DNA of 64,000 nucleotides from Daphnia pulex (Eukaryota; Arthropoda; Branchiopoda; Diplostraca; Daphniidae): contig NC_060021.1 in assembly GCF_021134715.1 (NCBI RefSeq), positions 9,518,501 to 9,582,500 of the forward strand, given 5' to 3'. Position numbers and translations under genes: made by a program. This document shows, one piece after another, positions 51,249-61,571 of the stretch (position 1 is its first letter; every line of letters starts with the position of its first letter). The notes below the pieces were generated by a model, which had not been told where the DNA came from, did no database searches, and saw only the letters and a list, made by a program, of their open reading frames with translations.

Positions 51249-51638
51249 AACAAAGCTCACTTGTTAGATTTTTAATAATGTGTTTTTTTTTTCTACTTCC
51301 GGTTTTCTTATTTAAGTCAGTAGTTCAGTAAATATTCATTCGACGCACAAAAGAACTACATATTCGTGATCCTCGTAAAATTTTTGGTAAAGTTCATGTT
51401 ATTTTTGGTACGTTTTCGTACTTCCGGTTTTGAAAATTTTCCTGAACTATAGTTCAGGAAAATTCTCGATTTTGGCCAAAATCTGGATTTCGTTTAAATC
51501 ACATCTAATCGACCCCAAATTTCATGGAGATCACGAATATTTGGTTTATTTGGTCGGCAGCTCAATGGTTTAGGCGCTATCGCTTACTTCCGGTATACTT
51601 CCGGAAAATTTGCATAAAACTAGCAAGTGAGCTTTGTT
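51249..51638. mobile_element. Short element with terminal inverted repeats (MITE-like)
   Basis: AACAAAGCTCACTTGTTAG at 51249-51267 is repeated inverted at 51620-51638 with one mismatch, bounding a 390-base non-coding segment. Inside are four ACTTCCGG motifs (near 51295, 51421, 51586 and 51596), and a TTTTCCTGAACTATAGTTCAGGAAAA palindrome is centred near 51450. No transposase frame is present and no clear target-site duplication was found. Confidence 0.5.
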
Positions 51639-52068
51639 CTCTGCACAATTCTAAAGACTCCTTGCCAGTTTAAGCAAACAGAAATGGTCTTCTTGATTAC
51701 TTTTGTGACTTTTGTGACTATCTATAGCCGGCCCTTTTAGATAGTGAGTATTTTACGCGTCTAATAGATGGCGTGAAAGAATATTGTGTTGATATGTGCT
51801 TATGGCGGCTCGTTGTCAACAGTTCAGCTACAGCTATTTTCTTCAAAAATTACCAATGAATTCGTTGGTAAATTGGATATATTTTGTGTGCAATTTGTTA
51901 GGTATATATTCTTTTCCGTACATGTGTTTAATAACCTTAATATTTCTCATTCATTTCAAGGAGAAAATGTGAAAGGGGCATGCAGCCTACTGTCAACTAT
52001 AGAGGTTTTTCCATTTGGTTCGTGTAAGTAGAGGGAAAAGTCGTGCGGCTAGTCGACTAGTGCGCACC

Positions 52069-52126
52069 ATGGCGGGGGATAGCCGAAACTTGCTGCAGAC
52101 TTTGCTTGATCCAAACGATAGTCACC
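52069..52126 (+). other. First-exon-like segment in the left hairpin arm
   Basis: GCGCACCATGG gives a start codon in a strong context. The frame reads MAGDSRNLLQTLLDPNDSH (19 codons plus one base) up to C/GTAAGG, a good splice donor in phase 1. The peptide pattern (LLxxLLDPNxxxR) resembles the first helix of importin-beta-type HEAT proteins. That is only a resemblance over 19 residues. No matching second exon was found downstream. Confidence 0.35.
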
Positions 52127-52466
52127 GTAAGGCCATGTACTGTAACCTGTCAGGCTGTCAGCAGCAAAAGTGAAACCTGTTTTTTTTCTTAAGTGTTTAA
52201 AATGACAAAAGGTTTTTGTTTCATATGTTCAACTTATGAAACAAAAATAGATCGCCGAAGTTTTTTCAAAGTGAAATGAGTTCTTTCTCAATTGAATTAC
52301 TGTTAATGTTGCATTCTGGCACTTTGAAAAAACTTCGGCGATCTATTTTTGTTTCATAAGTTGAACATATGAAACAAAAACCTTTTGTCATTTTAAACAC
52401 TTAAGAAAAAAAACAGGTTTCACTTTTGCTGCTGACAGCCTGACAGGTTACAGTACATGGCCTTAC

Positions 52467-52524
52467 GGTGACTATCGTTTGGATCAAGCAAAGTCTGCAG
52501 CAAGTTTCGGCTATCCCCCGCCAT
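52467..52524 (-). other. First-exon-like segment in the right hairpin arm (mirror copy)
   Basis: This is the exact reverse-strand copy of the segment at 52069-52126, with the same start context and GTAAGG donor. The two copies point toward each other, so a transcript from either would run through its own complement. Confidence 0.35.
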
Positions 52525-52594
52525 GGTGCGCACTAGTCGACTAGCCGCACGACTTTTCCCTCTACTTACACGAACCAAATGGAAAAACCTCTAT

Positions 52595-54984
52595 TGTGTT
52601 GCAAATCCTGGGATCCTACTGAAATGTCATCCAAATAACAGGTAACAAGCAACACTAGCTTAATCAAGTATTGCTGAAATACATATTGCTCTCATCTTTT
52701 ATTAGGATTCATAATAATTATCGACAGATTCTATTGGACTTGCTAGATCACCAACCCCAGCATGGACCAATCTCTCATTCCATCTTCTAGAGAACCTTGG
52801 ATAACTGATTGGTAGTTTAGTGTGTAAGTTTACTTGTCATGTCACCAAAGTTTCTTTGTTGCAGTCTAATATGTCTTTGAAGTATTGTTCTGCACTGATG
52901 TCTATCTAATGTTTAAGTTTAATTATTCTTTTAGGTAAGTCACTACCCCAGTGAGGACATGTTTGTTTACCATGTTATACCAACATGTGTTGTATTTTTC
53001 TTAATGTTAAACACGAGCAGTAGGTAGCCATTAACTTAAGTTTATTGGATGAAAGTTGGAATATTTATTGACATTTCCTTTAGATTCAACATGACTAACT
53101 GTTTCATGCTAAAGTTAGTTGGAACTCAACTCACTGTACGTACTCTAACTCAGATAACTCTGGTGCTGTTGCCTTAGAGCCACAGGCAGGAAAATCATTC
53201 TTTTCTTCAGAAAATTGTAAGTTTAATTTTTTGTCTTGACCCCCCCCCCCCAACACTTTCTGTTAATATTATAGATTTTTAAGTTACAAAGTGTGAAAAG
53301 CTAACTATAAACTTTGTGTATTTGTGTCATAGGGAAAGCTGCTGGAGTAATCTGGTGTTTATGCTCATTTGATTCATTTCGTGCCAGCTAGTGAAAGCCG
53401 AAAGGCATGTCAAATTTAATTGTGCTGCTCCGTGCTGTCTCGAAGCAAGCAATCCAGCCGTTGCGTTCAGTCATTTGGAACAGGAATCTAATGGCTGTCA
53501 ATAGGTGGCTGTGAATAAGTGACTGAAATAATGTCCACCAGGTAGCGCGAGTGTCTTCAGGGACGCTTATCGGCCATTTTGTTCCAAGACGCAGCAGAAA
53601 TGGGTTGTTGGTTGTGACGTTTCTCACGATGAAAATTAAAAGGTATTTATTGTCAATTTCCTATTGTTATTGAATGTAAAATGTTGATGTGAAAATTTAC
53701 AGGTGATTTAGCTCATAGTAACCAATTTGCCAAATCATTCAACTCAGACTTGGAAGTGCCTGTACATTTCCGAAATGGCGTGCCTCGTGTGTCTCGCTGC
53801 CTGCCTTAGACGTACGTCTCATCCCATGCAACAGCAAAAAGTAATTATTTTAATCAAATGTCTTACAAAATTACAGTTTTAGATACTACTAGAGAGTAGA
53901 CTAGAGAGTAGACCAATTTGCTCCGCTACTATAGAAATTTTGAATCAGATATCAAAGTCATTCTGTTGGGCTGCGTAGTCTTCTGTTACTCTTTGTATTC
54001 TTTTGTTATAATGAGTATGCATGTGTACACAGTTGTGTTTCTCAAAAATAATTTTCTTTTTTTAAATAGGTATAACAAACACTTCTTCAACGCTGTTGGT
54101 TACCTTGTTGCAGCCAAATGGTGAAAGGTGTGACGAAGACAGATTGAACCCTTGTATGCAGCATGCGGTTGCAGTGTAATCCAGAAGTTGCTGTGCTGTT
54201 GTAGCTGAGCTGTTCCATCTGGGTTCCTGACTTAGAAAATTTTTGTGTTGTCGTTTTCATCCATGCCATGAAATTGCTCTGTGTTAACTGTGTGCTGACT
54301 TAAAAGTTTGATGTGTTGTCTTTCGAGTTTTCATTCAATCATGCAGTATACAACTGAGGCAACCTGATCAATATCAGGTTTGACACAGTCGAGAACTGCT
54401 AGATTAAACAAGCTTTCTGCGCCAAACAAATAATAACTTGCATATAACTTGCATCATGTTATTATCGCGGTAGAGAAAGCGACAGGCCCCCCCCCCTGGG
54501 GGCCACAGGAAAAATAAATGTAAATATTATAAAATAAATTATGTATGAAATAAAAATTCTTATAAAATAAATTTTGTTCCATTAAAATATTCGTATAAAA
54601 TTTTTCGCGAAAATTTTTAAAAACTTTATTTAGGGGGAATTTTTTTAAATTTTTTTTCAAAAACAAAAGTCTGGACTTAGCAGAAATAATTAGGTGTCGA
54701 CTTTGATTTTTTTTTTCAAAAAAATATTGGTGGACTTAGAATTTTAATGATAGAAAATAATTTATAAAAAGGAAAGTTTGAATATTATTGAAATATGAGT
54801 TTGGATTTTTATTGTTGTATTTTGCAAGATCAATTATTTGTAAGTACATAGCACTTGGGAATATTTTCTCACATGCAAATTTATCAGCAGCAGGAAAGTT
54901 ACATAAGTGAAAATAGACATGAACTTGTTATTTATCAATCCATCTTGTATTTCAGCAATCTTTCAACACATCCAGAGAAATACT
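52595..54984. other. Spacer region, no gene supported
   Basis: AT-rich sequence with several acceptor-like CAG and donor-like GTAAG sites but no sustained coding frame. A C12 run lies at 53240-53251, a short GGCCCCC/GGGGGCC palindrome near 54485, and a doubled AGAGAGTAGAC near 53890. An unrecognised non-coding transcript cannot be excluded. Confidence 0.35.
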
Positions 54985-55898
54985 TCAGAACTTCGGTGTA
55001 AAGGTCGGAGCAGCGTGAGTAGTGGTGACATAATCAGGATTCGGGAGAATTGCAATAAATATGAACCTCAGTTTGGTAGTAGTTTGGAGCAGGATAATAC
55101 TTAAATTCTTCGATGTAGTAAACTGGGCAGCGTACGTTGTTGTGTAATAGGCAGCTTCTTCGATGTAGTGCTTGGGGGCTGCGGTGTAGCGTAGGTCGTG
55201 GTGTAGTGAACTGGTAGTGTAGTATTTCTGTTCAACGTAGCACGAAAGAGAAGCTTCGGTGTAGCAAGTCGGAACTGCGTCATCCTTGGCCGCCTCAGTT
55301 GTGGTTTTGTAGATCTGGGCAGAGTAGTACTTAAACGCTTCGGTGTAGTATTCAACCGTTTTGGTGGAGTAATCAGCGGGAGCATCGGTGTAGCAGCTGG
55401 GAACAGAATAGTATTAAGGAAAATTGGTGCAAATAGTAGATGAGAACAGAGTAATACCTGGGAGTCTTGGTGTAGTAGAATGAGGTAGGATGCGTAGTCC
55501 TGCTCCGTCGCCTTGGTGGTGTAGTAACTCGGGGCAGAGTAATACTTCAGGACGTCAGTGTAGTGGCTCGGGTCAGCGTAAGTTGTGGTATAAAACTCCG
55601 GTGCTTTAGTGGTGTAGTACTTGAAGACCTTGGTGCAGGAACTGGTCGTTGCGTAAGTTGTGTAGGAAGGCGGCGGCGTTGCGGTTTGGTTTCCGCCACA
55701 CCAAGGAGACATTGCTACACCAGCGGTCGACCCAACCATCAACGATACAACACCCAACATGAGCACGACGCCATAGATGTCTAAACAGTAAATAAATTAT
55801 TATATTAACATTAAATATTAACAGGCATATTAACAAATAGAAAAAAAAAAAACAGAATTGATACAAAACTTAATGTAAAAATAAGAATATTTACCCAT
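54985..55898 (-). pseudogene. Tyr/Thr-rich secreted repeat protein, downstream copy, frame-damaged
   Basis: Exon 1 contributes ATGG (55898-55895) before GTAAAT. A 114-bp intron follows, and exon 2 starts at 55780. The join reads MDIYGVVLMLGVVSLMVGST, a good signal peptide. Repeats built on YYTTKAPEFYTTTYADPSHY and YYSAPSYYTTKATE follow, a composition seen in structural or cuticle-like secreted proteins. After KATEQD the repeat frame continues only with a +1 shift. A possible small intron (CCCAG/GTATTAC to TTCCCAG/CTGC) keeps the shifted frame open through YYTEAFKYYSAQIYKTTTEA. No TATA box is visible before exon 1. It is either a relic or a gene with unusual decoding. Confidence 0.6.
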
Positions 55899-55996
55899 AA
55901 TGGCGAATCGGTTACAAGATGAGGAATGCAGTTGGTGACAGATAGGGCACTGCAGTTCGGGGACCGACTTTTTTTTTTTTACTACTCCTTTTACGC

Positions 55997-56918
55997 TCAG
56001 TAATACTTCGGGACGTAGGTGTAGTAGCTCGGGGCAGCGTAGGTTGTAGTGTAGTACTTAAGAGCTTCAGTGTTGTAGTAATGCGGCGCCTCGGTGTAGT
56101 AGGAAGGGGCAGCATACATAGACGTGTAGATTTCCTGTGCCCTAGTGATGTAGTACTTGGGAGCCTCGGTGTAGTAAACTAGGCAGCATACGTTGTTGTG
56201 TAATAGGCAGCTTCTTCGATGTAGTACTTGGAGGCTGCGGTGTAGCGTAGGTCGTGGTGTAGTGAACTGGAGCATCAGTGTAGTATTTCTGATCAACGTA
56301 GCACGAAAGAGAAGCTTCGGTGTAGCAAGTCGGAACTGCGTCATCCTTGTCCGCCTCAGTTGTGGTTGTGTAGATCGGGAAAGAGTAGTACTTTACCGGC
56401 GGGAGCCTCGGTGTAGCAGCTGGGAACAGAATAGTATTTAGGAAAATTGGTGCAATAAGGAGCTGAGAACAGAGTAATACTTGGGAGCCTCGGTGTAGTA
56501 GGATTGGGCAGCATGCTTAGTCATGCTCCGTCGCCTTGGTGGTGTAGTAACTCGGGGCAGAGTAATACTTCAGGGCGTCAGTGGAGTGGCTCGGGGCAGC
56601 GTAAATTGTGGTATGAAACTCCGGTGCCTTACTGGTGTAGTACTTGGAGATCTCGGTGCAGTAACTGGTCGTTGCGTTAGTTGCTCTTGGGTAGTAAGGC
56701 AGCGGCATTGCGGTTTGGTATCCGCCATACCCAGGAGACATCGGTACACCAGTGGTCGACCCAGCCATCAACGATACAAGACCCAACAGCATACGACGCC
56801 TTATTAACTAGACAGTAAACAAATTCAAACATAAATATTAAATACATTCATACATCAAGAAAAAAGTAGGATTGATACCAATCTCAGTGTAAAAAAAACA
56901 AACAGAATATTTACCCAT
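55997..56918 (-). pseudogene. Tyr/Thr-rich secreted repeat protein, upstream copy, frame-damaged
   Basis: This is a tandem relative of the copy at 54985-55898. Exon 1 again supplies ATGG (56918-56915) before GTAAAT. Two single-base deletions near the start of exon 2 put the main frame out of register. An internal ATG (56792-56790) would give MLLGLVSLMAGSTTG as a shortened signal peptide. The frame then stops (TAA) after KATEHD, at the same place where the other copy needs a +1 shift. Further down the repeat frame resumes, with another TAG in a CAG position, and ends in YYTYVPKYY and a stop at 55997. The promoter upstream looks intact, so it may still be transcribed. Confidence 0.6.
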
Positions 56919-57003
56919 GGATGCGAACTGGCAATACGGTGAAGAAGGCAGATGGTGACAGATAGGACACAGCAGTTGTTGCCGTGTCGGAGATGCTCAC
57001 TCG

Positions 57004-57039
57004 ACTGATGTCTCTGGCCTTTTCTCTCTCCTTTTTATA
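57004..57039 (-). promoter_or_regulatory. Core promoter: TATA box and TCAGT initiator
   Basis: On the reverse strand TATAAAAAG occupies 57039-57031, and the arthropod initiator TCAGT occupies 57008-57004, 31 bases from TATA start to initiator start. It lies about 90 bases upstream of the exon-1 ATG (56918) of the upstream Tyr/Thr-rich copy. Confidence 0.7.
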
Positions 57040-57084
57040 CGATTTTTTGATCACCCTCACCTCTTAAGCCTTGCGGGTATTGTA

Positions 57085-57660
57085 TCTGTTTGATAATGAT
57101 GAAACACGTACCTTTCTCACCCAACCTCTCCGCCGTCGCATGATCCGTTTTACATAATGATCTCCGTGACCTTCAAGCGTGAAGGAAATGCAAACTGGCC
57201 TTTGCTTCTTTAGGTTGGTGTTGCTGGGGATGGGTCTACAACAACAAATATCAAAATGAATACCAAATGGCTGAGATTATACCTGCTTGATAATGATGAA
57301 ACACGTCCCTTTCTCACCCAACCTCTACACCACCTGGATGAGAAGTTTTTCGTAATGATCTCCGTGACCTTCGAGTGTGAAGGACAGGCAAACTGGAATT
57401 CGGATAAACTGCCTTTCTTCTGCAGTTTGACGTTGCTGGGGATGGGTCTACAACAACCAATATCAAAATGAATACCAAATGGTTTATATAACACATCCCG
57501 TTCTTACCCAACCTCTACACCACTGCATGACAAGTTTTAGGTAATGATCTCCGTGACCTTCGAGAGGGAAGGATATGTAAACTGGCCTTTCCTTCTGCAG
57601 GTTGAAATTGCTGGGGATGGGTCTACAACAACCAATATCAAAATGAATACTATAAATAGT
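57085..57660 (-). repeat. Three tandem repeats of about 175-210 bp upstream of the Tyr/Thr-rich genes
   Basis: The segment TTGCTGGGGATGGGTCTACA recurs at 57221, 57433 and 57608, each followed by ACAAATATCAAAATGAATAC-type sequence. Each is preceded by ATGATCTCCGTGACCTTC and a CTCACCCAACCTC-like segment. The spacings are 212 and 175 bases. The repeats start about 45 bases upstream of the TATA box, so they could act as repeated regulatory modules. Confidence 0.75.
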
Positions 57661-57770
57661 TATGGCTTAAAACTCACTTTTGACACTTTATACCAGATAC
57701 ATTTGAGTCATTTGACTCGTTTCTTCGGGAATGAATAAATCTTCCATTTCGAACCATTTGAAGGACAGTC

Positions 57771-57795
57771 TTTTTTTTTTTTTTTTTTTTTTTTT
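57771..57795 (+). repeat. T25 homopolymer
   Basis: Twenty-five consecutive T residues, the longest single-base run noted in the window. Confidence 0.9.
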
Positions 57796-58163
57796 AAATA
57801 TTCCACTGCAACCGAATCTAAGTTTCAAACACTGTTTTACATACGGACCTAGCTCCATAACTTTTAACTGTTTAAAGATCAAACAAAGTTTACTAGAAAG
57901 ATTAATGTAAATTTTAAGCAAATTTGCTTTTGGAGTAGTGTGGATAAGATCAAAAGTAACAGAGATTTAGTTCGAAATTTAAAAAAAAAAATGTTATAAG
58001 GTTCTTTTCGACGTCCGATTATAGTAAAAATGCTAGAGAGCTACTTAGAAACTGGAAGTAAGGAAATAATCATTCTATTAGGAAAACGGTCCAGATTTCC
58101 ACAAATGTGAAAAATGACCTCTGTTCTTTAACTAAAAGTCGTCAATTATAATGAAAAACTTAC

Positions 58164-58303
58164 TTCAAATTCTTAGGCTGAAGTTGTTTTGAAATAATCC
58201 AACAGAAAGCCACTGAGTTCTTGAAGTTCGAAACAATGACATCAGTGGCATCTAGCGACGCATGCTCAATTGTGTTTCGTGGTGTATTTTCCCGGTCCCA
58301 CAC
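58164..58303 (-). other. Possible internal coding exon
   Basis: On the reverse strand TTTTAATGTAG precedes GTGTGGGACC, and AATTTGAA/GTAAGT is a strong donor. The 140 bases are open in the first frame for all 46 codons, starting VWDRENTPRNTIEHASLDAT and including DVIVSNFKNSVAFCWIISKQ. No family is recognised. A neighbouring 33-base phase-0 segment (58390-58358) could be an upstream exon, but that is weak. No convincing next exon was found, so chance cannot be excluded. Confidence 0.3.
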
Positions 58304-61210
58304 CTACATTAAAACATAAATAAAAAACAAAATTATTTGTTGCAGAACTATTTCTTGGTTATACGTATGAGGAACCCCAAGTCTCCCAGTCCCAGTACTG
58401 TACTAAAATTAATTCTCATCTATGTTTAATGTTTATTTTATCTAAGTATGTAATGGCTCGTATTCATGTGCACTGTGGAATATATTCTTTAAGAACGCGT
58501 ATGATTAATCGAAAAGAAACCTGATGGATTACTCTCAATAGCTGTTTAAAAACAAAAGGGTAGGGAAGGGGTACTTCCCTAGAAGCTTCACTTTGTTCCC
58601 GTTGTGAGAGTCGAAAAGCAAGTTCATATTTCGTTACATTCGAACCGCTTTCAATAATAACCAATATGGAAAGATAGAATGTAGACAACACAGGGATTAC
58701 GAACTTTAACTAAAGCCGTTTGTATGAGAAAAAAGTTTAATTAACGATAATTTAATCAGTACCATCAGGACGTTTGAAACATCAGGCTAAAGAAACCAGA
58801 AGTCACGAGCCGCTGGAGACGGGGAAAAAGCACTCGTTTCGTAGGAGTTTCGATTAGGCTACTGCCCACGAACAATGGATTGGTACGGTATTGTATCTCT
58901 TAGTGAGGCTTAAAGGTTTACACTCTAGGCTTTTAAGAACATAAGTACAGGTTTGCTTTACAAAAATAAAATTTTATGGCGCAACGAAACTCCTTCAACA
59001 AAAACCCATAAACCAACGAAGCAATACTTCTATTGGGTTACTTCTTGGAAATTAAAAAAAAAAAAAAGATATACTACGATGTAAAAACAAGTATCCTTTA
59101 ATGGCAGGGCGATAGAACAATGAAAATTTGCGTAAAAGACGACATTAATAGTTCATATTATAAAGAAAACTGAGGTCTCCAACAGAGTTCATGTCACATT
59201 ACCGACTGATTCAAGCAAAAAAGTTATCTAGGAATATCCCGGAAAAAGAGAAGAAATTCACATAAAGTTAGTTGGCTGAAAAAGAAAGAAAAAAAAGGAA
59301 AAAAAAAGAAAAAAAAAATAGTATGGTACATAACGAGTTGTTAGGGTGGTGGTGAAAAGTGAGCTTTCAGTTCTTCCGACTATCGTTCAATCGATATTTC
59401 TCTTCCTTTCTTTTCTTATTTCTTATTTCTCAGTTAGTGGTCAATGACGGTAATAATGACGAATATTGCCGGCATCTTTAAAAAAAAAACCTCCTTTCCC
59501 TCCTTCAGAAATACAACAAGATATAGTGTCTTAATGTGAAAACGATTGAATTTTCAAAGCGATGGGTAGGTAAGTAGTGATGATTACTACAACTGGAAAA
59601 GCAGATCAAACAGCAGTTTTCCCAACCTGACCCCTTAGCCCCTTACTTTACTTTTATAAAATTCATTTCAGTTGAAGGAAACAGTTAAGAAAGAGTTTGA
59701 AATGCCAGTAGAATTATTTTAAGCGAAAAATAAAATCGAAATTTGAAAACATTTTATCATCGCTTGCTTTATACACACATACTTTAGTGTCTTATGTGTA
59801 TCAACTAAGAGAGATCGAGACAAAATTAAGAGCTTTCCACTCATTTTCAAGATGCACAAATTTGAAGAGTTAGAAAAGGTCATCATTCTTGGGTTCATAA
59901 AGATTTGGTTCATAACATAAATTTCTGTTGATCTACACACAAAAGTCACTGAAACTGCAGCTGTTTTCCTATCCTTCTTTTCAAAGCCTTCATTTCTGTT
60001 TTCAAAAGATCCTTTTGGATTCTTTTCTTTCTTTCGTCTATCCGCGCATTGTTTCCCATTCGACTCGGGAGTCAGTACAAAAGCTGCTGAACTGGTTGTT
60101 TACTGGTAGCCCACAGCCCACCTCCCTCCTGGTTTTATAGGCGGCATTCTTTCTTTTGCTAATATCCACGCCTGTCGAATAATAGAAGCGCCTTAAATTT
60201 ATAACAGCGGCCTATTGTTACAACTGTATTAAATTACCGTGTAAGAATATTAGGAATGACGTGCTAGAGGCTCGGTGACCTAAGGCTGATCAGTTAGCTA
60301 CTGCATTTTTGAATCCTTTTAGAAAGGATCTGATATGAAAGCAAACTTTTCTGGACCCAGTCTGAACCAAAACCAGGTCGGTTCAAAATAAAAGACTCAA
60401 ACCGCGATTCAAACTGAAGAGCGAATATTGTATAAAAAAAATCGATTCAAATAGGAAATTCGTGCTTTTTTAAAACAATTATTTCGCTGAATTTGTTGCA
60501 AAAGCAAAAGTTATCTTGAGGTAACCATCTGTCGGCCATGTTTTGCAAACCCGGTTACTACACCATTCCTTAGAAAATAATTGCAAAAAGCAATAATTGG
60601 TTTGCACAGATGTTACTGGTCAGCTCATAGAGTACTGGGATCTTTAATATCAGCGATACTATTGCAGAGTTATTAATGTCCAACAAACGAAAAACCCATT
60701 TACAAACAACAATTTTCCCCCCAGTACAACAAATTGCCGATTCAGTTACCAGGGACATGTAGCTCTTTGGCATTCAGCGAAACCGTTGAAAGGTGGGATA
60801 CTGAAATATTATTTGTCAGCGTTATGATAGATAGGCCTCTCACCTCACAGGAGGTGGTTGCATGTAGGGCAGTAGAATTATCCACAATATATTCCTGCAA
60901 CGAAATTCTGTGGATAAGACTCTGTCCACTAATCAAATCAAGAATGGGGAAAATGAAAAAGGCTAGAGAAGATGCTAGCTCATACACTGAAAAGGCCCAT
61001 GGTCGACAGTCTGACTGATCAACGGGTCAGCCGTTGTTTGCACTAGAGACCTCATTCATCAGGCACCTGTCGGAACTTGTTCGACGAAGACAAGAGGAAA
61101 GCTCCATCGATATCCCAACGGGACGTGTGGTACCAAAACGGGCACAGTGTGCAAGGAAATTTTGGCTAGATATTCTGATGGCCGTCAGTTTCCATTAGGA
61201 AAGTGACACT

Positions 61211-61474
61211 TTGGTCCAGTTGTATGAAAGAGGAAAAAGAATGCTGAATATTCATTCAACAACTTCTACATTGGAATGCCAGAAAAAAGTTGAACAGATC
61301 TTCATTCAATGGGAAGGAGCGGAATTTAAAACAAAAATCTTGCAATGGACCCAAATGGAAATTGAAATGTTTCAATCGTCAAAATCTCCAGCGGAGTTCT
61401 CTGATTTTTTTTCCTCCTTCAATTTGATTGATTTATTCATGATTATGCGAAGAAAGTCGGACGAGGTACGATGA
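61211..61474 (+). pseudogene. Unrecognised coding-like relic, right copy
   Basis: This 87-codon open frame corresponds to the left copy at 46390-46662. It is preceded by an acceptor-like TTCCATTAG, after which the frame reads ESDTLVQLYERGKRMLNIHS. It differs from the left copy by several substitutions and a 9-base in-frame deletion. In a different frame just upstream both arms also preserve HRYPNGTCGTKTG and YSDGRQFPLGK before a stop. No family is recognised for either. Confidence 0.35.
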
Positions 61475-61498
61475 GATTGAGAGTAACTCGGTGGTTCG

Positions 61499-61571
61499 GT
61501 CCCCGCTGAGGGGCTTCCGAGTTCCAAAGAATCTCAATTTTAAGAAAAAAAAAGATTAGCTCAGCGGGGAC
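61499..61571. other. Stem-loop with 12-bp perfect stem, right copy
   Basis: GTCCCCGCTGAG at 61499-61510 pairs with CTCAGCGGGGAC at 61560-61571. It matches the left-arm stem-loop at 46294-46365. The A/T run in the loop differs while the stem does not. Confidence 0.45.

Larger units (their letters stand above)
51999..52594. repeat. Perfect 275-bp inverted repeat with 46-bp loop
   Basis: Positions 51999-52273 are the exact reverse complement of 52320-52594. Every pair checked sums to 104,593 with no indel, and all segments compared by eye matched without a mismatch. The 46-base loop is 52274-52319. Flanking bases diverge at once. A transcript across it would fold into a 275-bp double-stranded RNA. 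Each arm carries a first-exon-like segment and part of a following intron. No target-site duplication is seen, so transposition is less likely than a fold-back duplication or an assembly artefact. Confidence 0.93.

Noticed and set aside
57085..57660. CRISPR-like array
   Set aside because: Units are long, diverged and unequally spaced, with no short identical repeats or spacers, and the context is eukaryotic.
58350..58400. Malic-enzyme-like VLGLGDLG peptide on the reverse strand
   Set aside because: The match spans only eight residues and the surrounding residues do not fit the enzyme. It is a chance reading of a GGGACTGGGAGAC repeat.
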